Made by a program: the position numbers and the translations under genes
Shown here: positions 16,981 to 25,035 of the stretch, in pieces
Layout of the letters: each line of letters begins with the position of its first letter
How positions within the stretch are numbered: the first letter of the stretch is position 1
The notes under the pieces: generated by a model
Seen by the model: the letters and a program-made list of their open reading frames with translations, nothing else
Told to the model about the DNA's origin: nothing
Databases searched by the model: none
Assembly (NCBI RefSeq): GCF_018588945.1
Contig: NZ_JAFIWA010000007.1
Location: 124,001 to 188,000 of the forward strand
Direction: 5' to 3'
Origin: Microbacterium flavescens
Lineage (GTDB): Bacteria; Actinomycetota; Actinomycetes; Actinomycetales; Microbacteriaceae
Length of the DNA: 64,000 nucleotides

Positions 16981-17193
16981 ATGGGCACCACGAAGACGGA
17001 GATCTCCCCGGGCGGCCGGGCGGCCCTGGGCGTGCTGGGGCTCGTGCAGGCGGTGTTCGCGTTCCTCGCGTTCTGGGACCTCGCGCATCGCGACGCCGAG
17101 GAGGTGCGGGGCCCGAAGCCGGTGTGGATCCCGGCGATCCTGGTCAACTGGATCGGTCCGGCGAGCTACTTCCTCTTCGGAATCCGTCGCTGA
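16981..17193 (+). CDS. PLDc_N-domain small membrane protein
   Basis: 70 residues with two hydrophobic helices (GLVQAVFAFLAFWDLAHR and PAILVNWIGPASYFLFGIRR) separated by a charged loop with EVRGPKPVWIP. This layout is the phospholipase-D-nuclease N-terminal (PLDc_N) membrane anchor, occurring here as a stand-alone protein. Its role is unknown; similar small proteins are widespread in actinobacteria. ATG at 16981 with GGAAGGAG about 6 nt upstream. It precedes the tRNA-Leu gene. Confidence 0.75.
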   Translation: MGTTKTEISPGGRAALGVLGLVQAVFAFLAFWDLAHRDAEEVRGPKPVWIPAILVNWIGPASYFLFGIRR

Positions 17194-17246
17194 CCCCGAC
17201 CGGAGAACCGGGGGTTTCCCCCACAGCCGCCGTCCAGCCCCCTCAG

Positions 17247-17252
17247 TAGACT
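17247..17252 (+). promoter_or_regulatory. Putative -10 of the tRNA-Leu gene
   Basis: TAGACT ends 10 nt before the mature 5' end of the tRNA, a suitable distance for a short leader. No -35 consensus is evident. Confidence 0.4.
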
Positions 17253-17262
17253 GATCCTGCTC

Positions 17263-17344
17263 GCGGGAGTGGTGGAATTGGCAGACACGCAGGATTTAGG
17301 TTCCTGTGCCTCCGGGCGTGTGGGTTCAAGTCCCACCTTCCGCA
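17263..17344 (+). tRNA. tRNA-Leu (anticodon UAG)
   Basis: The acceptor stem GCGGGAG pairs with CTTCCGC (one G-U pair). The anticodon arm is CAGGA-TTTAGGT-TCCTG, giving anticodon TAG for the CUA codon. A long class II variable arm and the T arm GTGGGTTCAAGTCCCAC follow. The discriminator is A and CCA is not encoded. A dedA-family gene starts 66 bp downstream. Confidence 0.96.
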
Positions 17345-17410
17345 CGCAGCTGCTTCGCTGACCCGCGCTGCCGCGCCGCCGACCTCAACGACCGACGGGA
17401 ACCCCACATC

Positions 17411-18187
17411 GTGCACGCCGTCCCCACCGCTCTCATCCCCTGGCTCGATCCTGCCGCGATCATCGAATGGGCCGGCCCCTGGGCGCTCGTGGTGGTGTGC
17501 TTCATCGTCTTCGCCGAGACGGGCCTGCTCATCGGCTTCCTGCTGCCGGGCGACACGCTCCTGGTCATCGCCGGCCTGCTCTCGCACCCGCAGGACTACG
17601 CACCGAACGGCGTCTTCGGCCTGAGCGTCTGGTGGGTCGCGCTGCTGATCGGACTCTCCGCCTTCGTCGGCGGCGAAGTCGGGTACTACATCGGCCACAA
17701 GGGCGGACCCTCGGTCTTCGAGAAGAAGGAGTCGGGGCTTTTCAGCGTCAAGAACGTCGAGCGCACGAACGCCTTCTTCGAGCGCTTCGGCGGACTCACG
17801 ATCATCCTCGCGCGCTTCGTGCCGATCGTGCGCACGTTCGCGCCCGTCGCCGCCGGCGTCGGCCACATGAACAAGTGGAAGTACACGCTCTACAACTTCA
17901 TCGGAGCGGTGATCTGGGGCTTCGGGCTGACGATGTTCGGCTACCTCATCGGCTTCATCCCGCCGGTCGCCGACTTCGTCGAGAACTACATCGACCTCAT
18001 CCTGCTCGCGGCCGTGGGTGGCACCGCCATCGTGACGCTGTGGCACTACTTCCGCGAGCGCAGCAAGGCCAAGAAGGCCGCCGCCGCCGGTGAGGACGTC
18101 GTCACCGACCACCAGGAGGCCGAGGCTCTCGTGCTCGACAACGACGTGTTCGACCGCGGTCCCGAGCACGAGTCGCCGCGGGACTGA
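17411..18187 (+). CDS. DedA-family membrane protein
   Basis: 258-residue DedA/SNARE-associated family protein. The family core is visible: FAETGLLIGFLLPGDTLLVIAG (membrane-reentrant segment), GGEVGYYIGHKGG, FFERFGGLTIILARFVPIVRTFAPVAAGVGHM (the R-x-P motif) and NFIGAVIWGFGL. Members act as undecaprenyl-phosphate or phospholipid flippases; DedA proteins in this class need the proton-motive force. The GTG at 17411 is chosen because longer in-frame starts lie within the tRNA gene. A charged tail with Lys/Ala repeats ends the protein. Confidence 0.9.
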   Translation: MHAVPTALIPWLDPAAIIEWAGPWALVVVCFIVFAETGLLIGFLLPGDTLLVIAGLLSHPQDYAPNGVFGLSVWWVALLIGLSAFVGGEVGYYIGHKGGPSVFEKKESGLFSVKNVERTNAFFERFGGLTIILARFVPIVRTFAPVAAGVGHMNKWKYTLYNFIGAVIWGFGLTMFGYLIGFIPPVADFVENYIDLILLAAVGGTAIVTLWHYFRERSKAKKAAAAGEDVVTDHQEAEALVLDNDVFDRGPEHESPRD

Positions 18188-18200
18188 TCGGACTCGCCCG

Positions 18201-19145
18201 TCAGGAGGCCTTAGCGGTCTTCTTCGCCGCCGGCTTCTTGGCGGCGGGCTTCTTGGCGGCCGGCTTCTTCGCGTCGCTCTTCGGCGCCGATTTCTTCGCC
18301 GCGGGCTTCTTCGCGGGGGCGTCGTCTTTCTTCGCGGATTTCGCGCCGCCGCCACGTGCTGCCCGCGACTTCTCGACGCTCGCGCGCAGCGCCTCCATGA
18401 GGTCGATGACCTCTCCCCCGGTGTCCTCCTCCTCGTGGTCGCCGAAGGTCTCGGAGGTGTCGAGCGCGTCGCCCTGCTCGAGCTTCGCGTCGATGAGGAT
18501 GCGCAGCTCCTGCTGGTACTCGTCGGTGAACTCCGACGGATCGAAGTCGCTCGCGAAGCTCTCGACGAGGGATGCCGACAGCTCGAGCTCCTTCGCCGAG
18601 ATCCGCACCGTCTCGTCCAGCGCCGGGAAGGCGGCCTCGCGTACCTCGTCCGCCCACAGGAGCGTCTGCAGCACGAGCACGTCACCGCGCACGCGCAGCG
18701 CCGCCAGCCGGGTCTTCTGGCGCAGCGAGAACCGCACGATCGCCGTGCGGTCCGTCTGCTCGAGGGTCTTGCGCAGCAGCACATAGGCCTTGGGCGAGGC
18801 GCTGTCAGGCTCGAGGTAGTACGCCTTGTCGAGGGTGAGCAGGTCGACCTGATCGCTCGGCACGAACTCCACGACGTCGATCTCTCGGCTCTTCTCGGCA
18901 GGGAGCGCCGCGAAGTCCTCCTTGGTGAGCACGACCGTCTTGTCGCCGTCGTCGTAGGCCTTGTCGATGTCCTGGTAGGGCACGACCTCACCGTCGATCT
19001 CGCACACGCGCTGGTAGCGGATGCGACCGCCGTCCTTGTTGTGCACCTGATGCAGCGACACGTCGTGGTCCTCGGTCGCCGAATACACCTTGACCGGCAC
19101 ATTGACCAGACCGAAGGTCAGCGCGCCCTTCCAGATCGCCCTCAT
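18201..19145 (-). CDS. ku: Ku protein, NHEJ end-binding
   Basis: 314-residue bacterial Ku. N-terminus MRAIWKGALTFGLVNVPVKVYSATEDHDVSLHQVH is the family hallmark; GRIRYQRVCEIDGEVV, DFDPSEFTDEYQQEL and EVIDLMEALRASVEKS follow. It forms a homodimer ring on double-strand ends and recruits LigD, which is encoded divergently next door. The C-terminal 60 residues are a Lys/Ala/Pro low-complexity tail (repeats of AKKPAAKKP), like histone-H1-type tails known to boost DNA binding and end threading in mycobacterial and Streptomyces Ku. Start at the ATG at 19145; the five residues upstream are not conserved. Confidence 0.96.
   Translation of the reverse strand: MRAIWKGALTFGLVNVPVKVYSATEDHDVSLHQVHNKDGGRIRYQRVCEIDGEVVPYQDIDKAYDDGDKTVVLTKEDFAALPAEKSREIDVVEFVPSDQVDLLTLDKAYYLEPDSASPKAYVLLRKTLEQTDRTAIVRFSLRQKTRLAALRVRGDVLVLQTLLWADEVREAAFPALDETVRISAKELELSASLVESFASDFDPSEFTDEYQQELRILIDAKLEQGDALDTSETFGDHEEEDTGGEVIDLMEALRASVEKSRAARGGGAKSAKKDDAPAKKPAAKKSAPKSDAKKPAAKKPAAKKPAAKKTAKAS
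18204..18340 (-). repeat. Degenerate Lys/Ala/Pro codon repeats of the Ku tail
   Basis: Tandem imperfect units of about 15 bp (GCGGGCTTCTTGG on the plus strand) encode the KKPAA repeats of the Ku C-terminus. Purely coding low complexity; slippage could change copy number between strains. Confidence 0.7.
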
Positions 19146-19211
19146 CCCACCAGTGAACACCGGTCACACCCGCCACGGCTAGCCCATATGCGGGTGTTGA
19201 CATGTCGCGGC

Positions 19212-19217
19212 TACCCT
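19212..19217 (+). promoter_or_regulatory. Putative -10 element for leaderless ligD
   Basis: TACCCT ends 6 nt before the ATG of ligD and no SD is present. A TTGACA at 19197 is too close (9 bp) to serve as its -35. Confidence 0.45.
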
Positions 19218-19223
19218 GAACGC

Positions 19224-21698
19224 ATGCCCCGCGCAGAGCAGACGGTCTCGATCGGCGGCCGGAGACTGCGCGTCACGAACCTCGACAAGGTGCTGTACCC
19301 CGAGACCGGGACCACCAAGGGCGAGGTCATCGACTACTACACGCGCATCGCGCCGCTGCTGATCCCGCACGTCGTCGGCCGGCCGGTGACCCGGAAGCGG
19401 TGGCCCGAAGGGGTGGGCACCGACGACGATCCCGGCATGGTGTTCTTCGCGAAGGACCTGGAGCGCGGCGCACCCTCCTGGGTGAGGCGGATGCCGATCC
19501 CCCACTCCACGGGCACCAAGAACTATCCGCTGGTCGGCGACGTGCCGACCCTCGTCTACCTCGCGCAGGTGGCGAGTCTCGAGCTGCATGTGCCGCAGTG
19601 GCGATTCGCGCCCGACGGCGAACGCGGCTTCGCCGACCGGCTCGTCCTCGACCTCGACCCCGGGCCCGGCGCCGGCCTGCCGGAGTGCGCGATCGTGGCG
19701 GGCTGGGCACGCGGCATCCTGTCGGGAATGGGACTCGAGCCCTACCCGGTGACCAGCGGCAGCAAGGGAATCCACCTGTACACGGCGCTCCCCGAAGGCC
19801 AGACGACCGAGCAGGCCTCGATCATCGCCAAGGAGCTCGCGCGCGCGATCGAGGCCGACCACCCCGACCTCGTCGTCAGCTCGATGAAGAAGACCGAGCG
19901 CCCCGGCAAGGTGCTGATCGACTGGAGCCAGAACAACGGCGCCAAGACGACGATCGCGCCGTACTCGCTGCGCGGCCGCACCCACCCGACGGTCGCCGCT
20001 CCCCGCACCTGGGACGAGCTCGAAGACCCGGACCTGCGCCACCTGCTGTTCGAGGAGGTGCTCGAGCGCATGGAGGAGCTCGGCGACCCGATGGACGCGC
20101 TCGGCTTCCACGCCGGCGGTCGCGAGGCGGAGGCAGGACCCCTCTCGGCGTACATCTCCAAGCGCAGCGCGTCGCGCACGCCCGAGCCGGTTCCGGGGAA
20201 TCCCCTGGGCGCCATCCCGCACGGCGAGAAGCCCATCTTCGTCATCCAGGAGCATCACGCGACGGCGCTGCACTGGGACTTCCGCCTCGAGCACGACGGC
20301 GTCCTCGTCAGCTGGGCGGTGCCTCGCGGCGTGCCGCACTCGTACAAGCGGAACAACCTCGCGATCATGACCGAGGACCACCCGATGGAGTACGCGACGT
20401 TCGAGGGCACGATCCCCGCCGGCGAGTACGGCGGCGGCTCGGTCACGATCTGGGACGACGGCCGCTACGACCTCGAGAAGTGGCGCGACGACGAGGTGAT
20501 CGCGACGCTCGAGGGCCGTCCGGGCGGGCCGCTCGGGCGCGTGCGCCTCGCGCTCATCCGCACGGAGGGCGAGGGCGAGAAGTCGAGCTGGCTGCTGCAT
20601 CGGATGAAGACGGATGCCGCGGGCCGCGCTCAGCCGGACGGCATCCCCGTCGAACCCAGCCCGCAGGCCGACGAGCGCCCGCCGGCACCCCGCCCCTCGA
20701 CGACCGCGTCCTCCGCCCCGACGGCGCCGGCCGCGATGCTCGCGACGAACTCCACGCCCGCGATGGCACGGCAGGCGGCGGCTCGCTGGGGAGGCGACGC
20801 GTGGGTCGAGGGCAAGTGGGACGGCATCCGCGCCGTCGGCGTGTGGGACGGCGCACGGCTGCGGCTCTACGCCCGCAGCGGCAACGACATCACGCACCGC
20901 TACCCCGAGCTGACCGACGTCGACGCCGGCTTCGGCGATGCACCCGCGATCGTGGACGGCGAGCTCGTCGCGCTCGAGCCTGACGGCAGACCCAGCTTCC
21001 CGCTCCTGCAGGGGCGCATGAACCTGGAGCGTCCCGCCGAGATCACCCGCGAGTCGCGTAGGGCACCGGTGCGCTACTACCTCTTCGACGTCCTGTCCGC
21101 CGACGGCGATGACGTCACGGAGCAGCCGCTGCGCGCCCGCCGTCGCATCCTCGAGGATCTCGCCGCCGACGCCATCCGGCTGATCACCGTCCCGCCGGTC
21201 TTCGACGACGTCGACGCCGCGCTCGAGGCGAGCAGCACGCTGCGCCTCGAGGGGATCGTCGTGAAGGACCCGCGCTCGCGCTACACGGGTGGCGTCCGCT
21301 CCGAATCGTGGCTGAAGGTCAAGCACACGAGCACGCAGGAGGTCGTGATCGCCGGCATCCGGCCCGGGAAGGGCGGACGCAGCGGCACCTTCGGGTCGCT
21401 CCTGCTCGGCATCCCCGGACCGGACGGTCTCCGGTACGCCGGTCGTGTCGGCACGGGGTTCAGCGACAGCATGCTCACCCAGCTGCTCCGCACGCTGACG
21501 CCGCTGCGCACCGGTGAGAATCCCCTGGTCGGCGTGCCTCCGCTCGACGCGCGGGACGCCCTCTGGGTCCGCCCCGAGCTCGTCGGCGAGGTCGAGTACG
21601 GCGAGTTCACCCCGGCCGGCATCCTGCGCCATCCGCGCTGGCGGGGTCTCCGGCCCGACAAGAGTCCCGACGAGGTGCGACGCGAAGACCGCCCCTAG
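19224..21698 (+). CDS. ligD: Multifunctional ATP-dependent DNA ligase LigD (POL-PE-LIG)
   Basis: 824 residues in three domains: primase-like polymerase (about 8-290, catalytic LDLDPG at 142-147), 3'-phosphoesterase (about 335-470, QEHHATALHWDFRLEHDG) and ATP-dependent ligase (about 500-815, adenylation Lys531 in VEGKWDGIRAVG, then EGIVVKDP and SWLKVK). The domain order POL-PE-LIG is the mycobacterial/actinobacterial one; Pseudomonas LigD is PE-LIG-POL. It fills, trims and seals ends held by Ku in non-homologous end joining. The ATG at 19224 is preferred; the frame is open for more than 1 kb upstream but that part is antisense to ku. The stop overlaps the stop of the convergent CDF gene by 4 bp. 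Confidence 0.96.
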   Translation: MPRAEQTVSIGGRRLRVTNLDKVLYPETGTTKGEVIDYYTRIAPLLIPHVVGRPVTRKRWPEGVGTDDDPGMVFFAKDLERGAPSWVRRMPIPHSTGTKNYPLVGDVPTLVYLAQVASLELHVPQWRFAPDGERGFADRLVLDLDPGPGAGLPECAIVAGWARGILSGMGLEPYPVTSGSKGIHLYTALPEGQTTEQASIIAKELARAIEADHPDLVVSSMKKTERPGKVLIDWSQNNGAKTTIAPYSLRGRTHPTVAAPRTWDELEDPDLRHLLFEEVLERMEELGDPMDALGFHAGGREAEAGPLSAYISKRSASRTPEPVPGNPLGAIPHGEKPIFVIQEHHATALHWDFRLEHDGVLVSWAVPRGVPHSYKRNNLAIMTEDHPMEYATFEGTIPAGEYGGGSVTIWDDGRYDLEKWRDDEVIATLEGRPGGPLGRVRLALIRTEGEGEKSSWLLHRMKTDAAGRAQPDGIPVEPSPQADERPPAPRPSTTASSAPTAPAAMLATNSTPAMARQAAARWGGDAWVEGKWDGIRAVGVWDGARLRLYARSGNDITHRYPELTDVDAGFGDAPAIVDGELVALEPDGRPSFPLLQGRMNLERPAEITRESRRAPVRYYLFDVLSADGDDVTEQPLRARRRILEDLAADAIRLITVPPVFDDVDAALEASSTLRLEGIVVKDPRSRYTGGVRSESWLKVKHTSTQEVVIAGIRPGKGGRSGTFGSLLLGIPGPDGLRYAGRVGTGFSDSMLTQLLRTLTPLRTGENPLVGVPPLDARDALWVRPELVGEVEYGEFTPAGILRHPRWRGLRPDKSPDEVRREDRP

Positions 21699-22615
21699 GC
21701 GTGCGCGTCGTGCTCGATGTGCCCGGCCGGCTCGAGCTGGAAGGTCGAGTGCTCGACGTCGAAATGCTCCGAAAGGCAGGACTGGAGGGAGCTCAGGATG
21801 CCGGAGGCCCGCCCGTCCCGCATCGCGGCGTCGTCGACCACCACGTGGGCGCTGAACACGGGTGCCCCGCGCGTGAGCTGCCACACGTGCACGTCGTGCA
21901 CGTCGACCACCCCCGAGGTGGCGAGGATGTGGTCGCGGATGTCGCGCACGTGCGTTCCCGCCGGAGCGGACTCCGCCAGCACCGACACGACCTCGCGCAG
22001 CAGGCCGATCGCACGCGGGATGATCATGGCGGCGATGACGAGCGAGGCGAGCGCATCCGCCTGAACCCAGCCCGTGGTCACGATGACGATCGCGGCGATG
22101 ATCACCATGGCGGACCCGATGAGGTCGCCGAGCACTTCCAGGTAGGCGCCCCGCACGTTGATGCTGCGGCGCTGAGCGGAGCTGAGGAGCCACATCGCGA
22201 CCGCGTTGGCGATGAGGCCGGCGACGGCGACCGCCAGCATGAGTCCGCCGGCAACTTCCACCTCGCCCGGGTCGAGCAGGCGCTTGACGCCCTCTACGGC
22301 CACCCACACCGACAGCACGATGAGGATGGCGCCGTTGACGAGGGCGCCGAAGACCTCGGCGCGCTGGTAGCCGAAGGTGCGCCGGTCGTTCGCCGGCCGC
22401 GCCGCCACGCTCGTCGCCACGAGCGCGATGACCAGGGCCGCGGCATCCGTGAACATGTGCGCCGCGTCGGCCAGGAGCGCGAGGGATCCCGACAGCGCCG
22501 CGCCGACCACCTGCACCACCATCACGAGACTCGTGATCGCGAGCGAGATCGCCAGCAGCCGGCGGTTGCTCGCCCCGCGGATGCCGCCCTGCGGGGCGCT
22601 CGCGTGATCGTGCAT
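21695..22615 (-). CDS. Cation diffusion facilitator (Zn/Co efflux) transporter
   Basis: 306 residues with six transmembrane helices. The metal site HxxxD pattern is seen in LLADAAHMFTDAAALVIAL (helix 2), with a second site VLGDLIGSAMVI (helix 5). FGYQRAEVFGALVNG and the cytoplasmic C-terminal domain with VHDVHVWQLTRG match ZitB/CzcD-type CDF exporters that export Zn2+ in exchange for protons. A short His-containing N-terminus (MHDHA) and C-terminus are weak metal-binding tails. A -10 hexamer lies 6 nt upstream of the ATG, and a Zur-like imperfect palindrome lies further upstream. Confidence 0.92.
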   Translation of the reverse strand: MHDHASAPQGGIRGASNRRLLAISLAITSLVMVVQVVGAALSGSLALLADAAHMFTDAAALVIALVATSVAARPANDRRTFGYQRAEVFGALVNGAILIVLSVWVAVEGVKRLLDPGEVEVAGGLMLAVAVAGLIANAVAMWLLSSAQRRSINVRGAYLEVLGDLIGSAMVIIAAIVIVTTGWVQADALASLVIAAMIIPRAIGLLREVVSVLAESAPAGTHVRDIRDHILATSGVVDVHDVHVWQLTRGAPVFSAHVVVDDAAMRDGRASGILSSLQSCLSEHFDVEHSTFQLEPAGHIEHDAHA

Positions 22616-22621
22616 GCGCCC

Positions 22622-22627
22622 AGGCTA
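22622..22627 (-). promoter_or_regulatory. Putative -10 element for leaderless CDF gene
   Basis: TAGCCT on the minus strand ends 6 nt before the ATG at 22615; no SD. Confidence 0.45.
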
Positions 22628-22666
22628 AGCCCGGGCGCAGAGCCTCATGCGCCGATCCGCCCAGTC

Positions 22667-22686
22667 GGGAATGATCGTGATTCTCA
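22667..22686 (-). promoter_or_regulatory. Possible Zur/Fur-type operator upstream of the CDF exporter
   Basis: Minus strand reads TGAGAATCACGATCATTCCC, an imperfect palindrome (GAAT-7-ATTC core) resembling AT-rich metalloregulator boxes and conspicuously AT-rich for this genome. It lies upstream of the predicted promoter, a position suited to activation. Zur activates the CDF gene zitB in Streptomyces as I recall. Only a motif-level inference. Confidence 0.25.
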
Positions 22687-22700
22687 CTCCCGCGAGCGCC

Positions 22701-23366
22701 TCAGAGCTGCTCGAGCAGCGGCGCGAGCTCGGCGAAGGCGCGGGCGCGGTGCGACGAGCGGTTCTTCTCGAGCGAAGACCATTCGCCGACGGTGCGCTCG
22801 CTGCCCGGCTCCTGGCCGTCCGGGATGAAGATCGGGTCGTAGCCGAATCCGCCCTCGCCCGACGCCGCCGCAGCCAAGCGGCCCGGCCAGCGTCCTTCGA
22901 CGACCTGCTCGCTCGAGGCATCCCCCGGCACCACGAGCGCGATCGTCGACACGAACTGCGCCGTGCGGTGCGGATCGGCGATGTCGGAGAGCTGGTCGAG
23001 CAGCAGCGCGAGATTGGCCGAGGCGTCCTTCGCGTGCCCTGCCCAGTACGCCGAGAACACGCCCGGCGCACCGCCCAGCACGTCGACGCAGATGCCGGAG
23101 TCGTCGGCGAGGGCGGGAAGACCCGTGTGCTCGGCGGCGGCACGGGCCTTGATGAGGGCATTCTCAGCGAAGGTCACACCGTCCTCGGCGGGCTCGGGGC
23201 CGTCGTAGGCGACCACCTGCAGGTCGGGCCGGGTGTCGGCGACGATCGCCTGGAACTCCTCGACCTTGTGGCGGTTGTGGGTCGCGAGCACGATCTGGCG
23301 GAGCGGCTGCGCATCCGCGGCGGCGTCGGCCACGGCATCCGCCATCTCCTCCGGCAGTGCGGTCAT
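22701..23366 (-). CDS. rdgB: Non-canonical purine NTP pyrophosphatase, RdgB/HAM1 family
   Basis: 221 residues. LATHNRHKVEEFQAI near the N-terminus, FAENALIKARAAAEHTGLPALADDSGICVDVL in the middle and GGFGYDPIFIPDG plus SHRARAF at the end are the ITPase signatures. It hydrolyses dITP, dXTP and XTP, keeping deaminated purines out of nucleic acids. The first 20 residues before the beta strand are somewhat longer than in E. coli RdgB, so a later start is possible. The ATG lies 1 bp after the rph stop. Third gene of murI-rph-rdgB. Confidence 0.94.
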   Translation of the reverse strand: MTALPEEMADAVADAAADAQPLRQIVLATHNRHKVEEFQAIVADTRPDLQVVAYDGPEPAEDGVTFAENALIKARAAAEHTGLPALADDSGICVDVLGGAPGVFSAYWAGHAKDASANLALLLDQLSDIADPHRTAQFVSTIALVVPGDASSEQVVEGRWPGRLAAAASGEGGFGYDPIFIPDGQEPGSERTVGEWSSLEKNRSSHRARAFAELAPLLEQL

Positions 23367-23367
23367 G

Positions 23368-24138
23368 TCAGGACTCCGCGCCGGCCTCGAGCGCGGCGAG
23401 CTGGTGGCCGCGCAGCGACGCGCATCCGGCCACGCCGAGCTCGAGGAGGGCGTCGAGCTCTCGCTTGTCGAAGGGCGCGCCCTCCGCCGTGCCCTGCACC
23501 TCGACGAACAGGCCGCGGCCGGTGACGACGACGTTCATGTCGGTCTCGGCGCGCACGTCCTCGACGTAGGCGAGGTCGAGCATGGGCTCGCCGTCGATGA
23601 TCCCGACCGACACCGCTGCGACCGAGTCGACGAGCACCTGCGACCGCTGCGCGATGAACTTCTTGGCGCGACCCCACTCGATCGCGTCGGCCAGCGCGAC
23701 GTAGGCGCCGGTGATCGCCGCGGTGCGCGTACCCCCGTCGGCCTGCAGCACGTCGCAGTCGATGACGATGGTGTTCTCGCCGAGCGCCTTGGTGTCGACG
23801 ACCGCGCGCAGGGCCCGGCCGATCAGGCGGGAGATCTCGTGCGTCCGCCCGCCGATGCGGCCCTTCACGCTCTCGCGGTCGTTGCGGCTGTTGGTCGCGC
23901 GCGGCAGCATCGCGTACTCCGCGGTCACCCACCCCTTGCCCTTGCCGGTCAGCCAGCGTGGAACGCCGTTGGTGAACGACGCCGTGCACAGCACCTTGGT
24001 GCCGCCGAACGAGATGAGCGCCGAGCCCTCGGCATTCGCGCTCCAGCCGCGTTCGATCGTGATGGGTCGCAGCTGGTCGACGGCGCGGCCGTCGGCGCGG
24101 ACGACGTCGGCGGCGTCCTGATCCTGTGGAAGGGTCAT
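23368..24138 (-). CDS. rph: Ribonuclease PH
   Basis: 256 residues. Phosphorolytic 3'-5' exoribonuclease that trims tRNA 3' ends. Seen: [53 protein letters not shown] segment (here [20 protein letters not shown]), [23 protein letters not shown] and [16 protein letters not shown]. The ATG at 24138 has GAGGAG 8 nt upstream; in-frame sequence further upstream lies in murI and is Arg/Ser-rich. Followed 1 bp later by rdgB, a pairing common in actinobacteria. Confidence 0.96.
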   Translation of the reverse strand: MTLPQDQDAADVVRADGRAVDQLRPITIERGWSANAEGSALISFGGTKVLCTASFTNGVPRWLTGKGKGWVTAEYAMLPRATNSRNDRESVKGRIGGRTHEISRLIGRALRAVVDTKALGENTIVIDCDVLQADGGTRTAAITGAYVALADAIEWGRAKKFIAQRSQVLVDSVAAVSVGIIDGEPMLDLAYVEDVRAETDMNVVVTGRGLFVEVQGTAEGAPFDKRELDALLELGVAGCASLRGHQLAALEAGAES

Positions 24139-24166
24139 CGGGTCTCTCCTCGGGTGGGGCGGTGGG

Positions 24167-24994
24167 TCAGTTCGGGCGGTGCGGGAGCTCGATGGCGCCG
24201 GTCTGCACGAGCTGGACCTCGCGCACCTCACGGCCCATGAGCCGGTGGGCGAGGTCGAGGAAGTCGTCGGCCGACGCGCCGGTGGCCTCGTAGACGTGGC
24301 GAGGCGAGGCATCCGGCCCCGCGAGGAGATCACGCGACACCAGCTGCCGGTAGACGTCCTTGGCCGTCTCGGTATCGCTCGAGACGAGCGAGACGTCGGG
24401 TCCCATGACGTAGCTGATCGCGCCCTCGAGGAAGGGGTAGTGCGTGCAGCCGAGCACGAGCGTGTCGACCCCGGCGTGCCGCAGCGGCGCGAGGTAGTTC
24501 TCCGCCGTCGCGAGCACCTCGGGCGAGTCTGTCACGCCCGCTTCGACGAATTCCACGAACCGCGGGCAGGCCTCGGCGAACACGGTCAGGCGCTCGTTGA
24601 CCTCGAGCATGTCCTGGTACGCCCGCGAGCCGATCGTCCCCTCGGTGCCGATCACGCCGATGCGGCCGTTGCGCGTGGTCGACATCGCGGTGCGCACCGC
24701 GGGGCCGATCACCTCGACGACCGGCACGTCGTAGCGCTCGCGGGCATCGCGCAGCATCGCGGCAGACGCCGTGTTGCACGCGATCACCAGCATCTTCACG
24801 CCCTCGTCGACGAGTGTGTCGAGGATCTCGAGCGAGTAGCGCCGCACGTCGGCGATCGGCTTCGGCCCGTACGGCGAGTGGGCCGTGTCGCCGATGTAGA
24901 GGAGCGACTCGCGCGGCAGCAGCGCCGACACGGCTCGCGCCACGGTGAGTCCGCCGACACCGGAGTCGAAGATTCCGATGGGCGCATCCTTCAC
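24167..24994 (-). CDS. murI: Glutamate racemase
   Basis: 275 residues. Makes D-glutamate for peptidoglycan. Both catalytic cysteines are present: Cys73 in IACNTASAA and Cys183 in LGCTHYPFL, and Asp10 in [12 protein letters not shown]. Starts at GTG 24994, with TAGGCT 8 nt upstream and no SD, so likely leaderless. It is divergent from pncB with only 41 bp between the start codons. Rph follows 28 bp after the stop. Confidence 0.96.
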   Translation of the reverse strand: MKDAPIGIFDSGVGGLTVARAVSALLPRESLLYIGDTAHSPYGPKPIADVRRYSLEILDTLVDEGVKMLVIACNTASAAMLRDARERYDVPVVEVIGPAVRTAMSTTRNGRIGVIGTEGTIGSRAYQDMLEVNERLTVFAEACPRFVEFVEAGVTDSPEVLATAENYLAPLRHAGVDTLVLGCTHYPFLEGAISYVMGPDVSLVSSDTETAKDVYRQLVSRDLLAGPDASPRHVYEATGASADDFLDLAHRLMGREVREVQLVQTGAIELPHRPN

Positions 24995-25002
24995 GATGAT
25001 CC

Positions 25003-25008
25003 AGCCTA
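25003..25008 (-). promoter_or_regulatory. Putative -10 element of murI
   Basis: TAGGCT on the minus strand, 8 nt before the GTG at 24994. The identical hexamer for pncB sits 14 bp away on the other strand, so the two promoters must overlap in their -35 regions. Confidence 0.5.
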
Positions 25009-25022
25009 CGCCAGGCGGTCAG

Positions 25023-25028
25023 TAGGCT
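25023..25028 (+). promoter_or_regulatory. Putative -10 element of pncB
   Basis: TAGGCT, 7 nt before the ATG at 25036, without SD. Mirrors the murI element in a 41-bp divergent intergenic region. Confidence 0.5.
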
Positions 25029-25035
25029 GACCCGC

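Noticed and set aside
17263..17344. tRNA-Leu as an integration site
   Set aside because: No integrase, direct repeat of the 3' end or foreign composition follows; the downstream gene is an ordinary DedA protein.
17306..17410. Longer DedA start
   Set aside because: Those codons lie inside or just after the tRNA-Leu gene and are not conserved; GTG 17411 is used instead.
18204..18340. CRISPR-like or tandem repeat array
   Set aside because: It is the low-complexity Lys/Ala/Pro coding tail of Ku, with no spacers or regular repeat unit.
19197..19202. TTGACA as a ligD -35
   Set aside because: It is only 9 bp from the -10-like TACCCT, too short for sigma-70-type promoters.
18090..19223. Long upstream extension of the ligD frame (about 378 codons)
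   Set aside because: It runs antisense through ku and has no RBS or similarity; the LigD family N-terminus begins at MPRAEQ.
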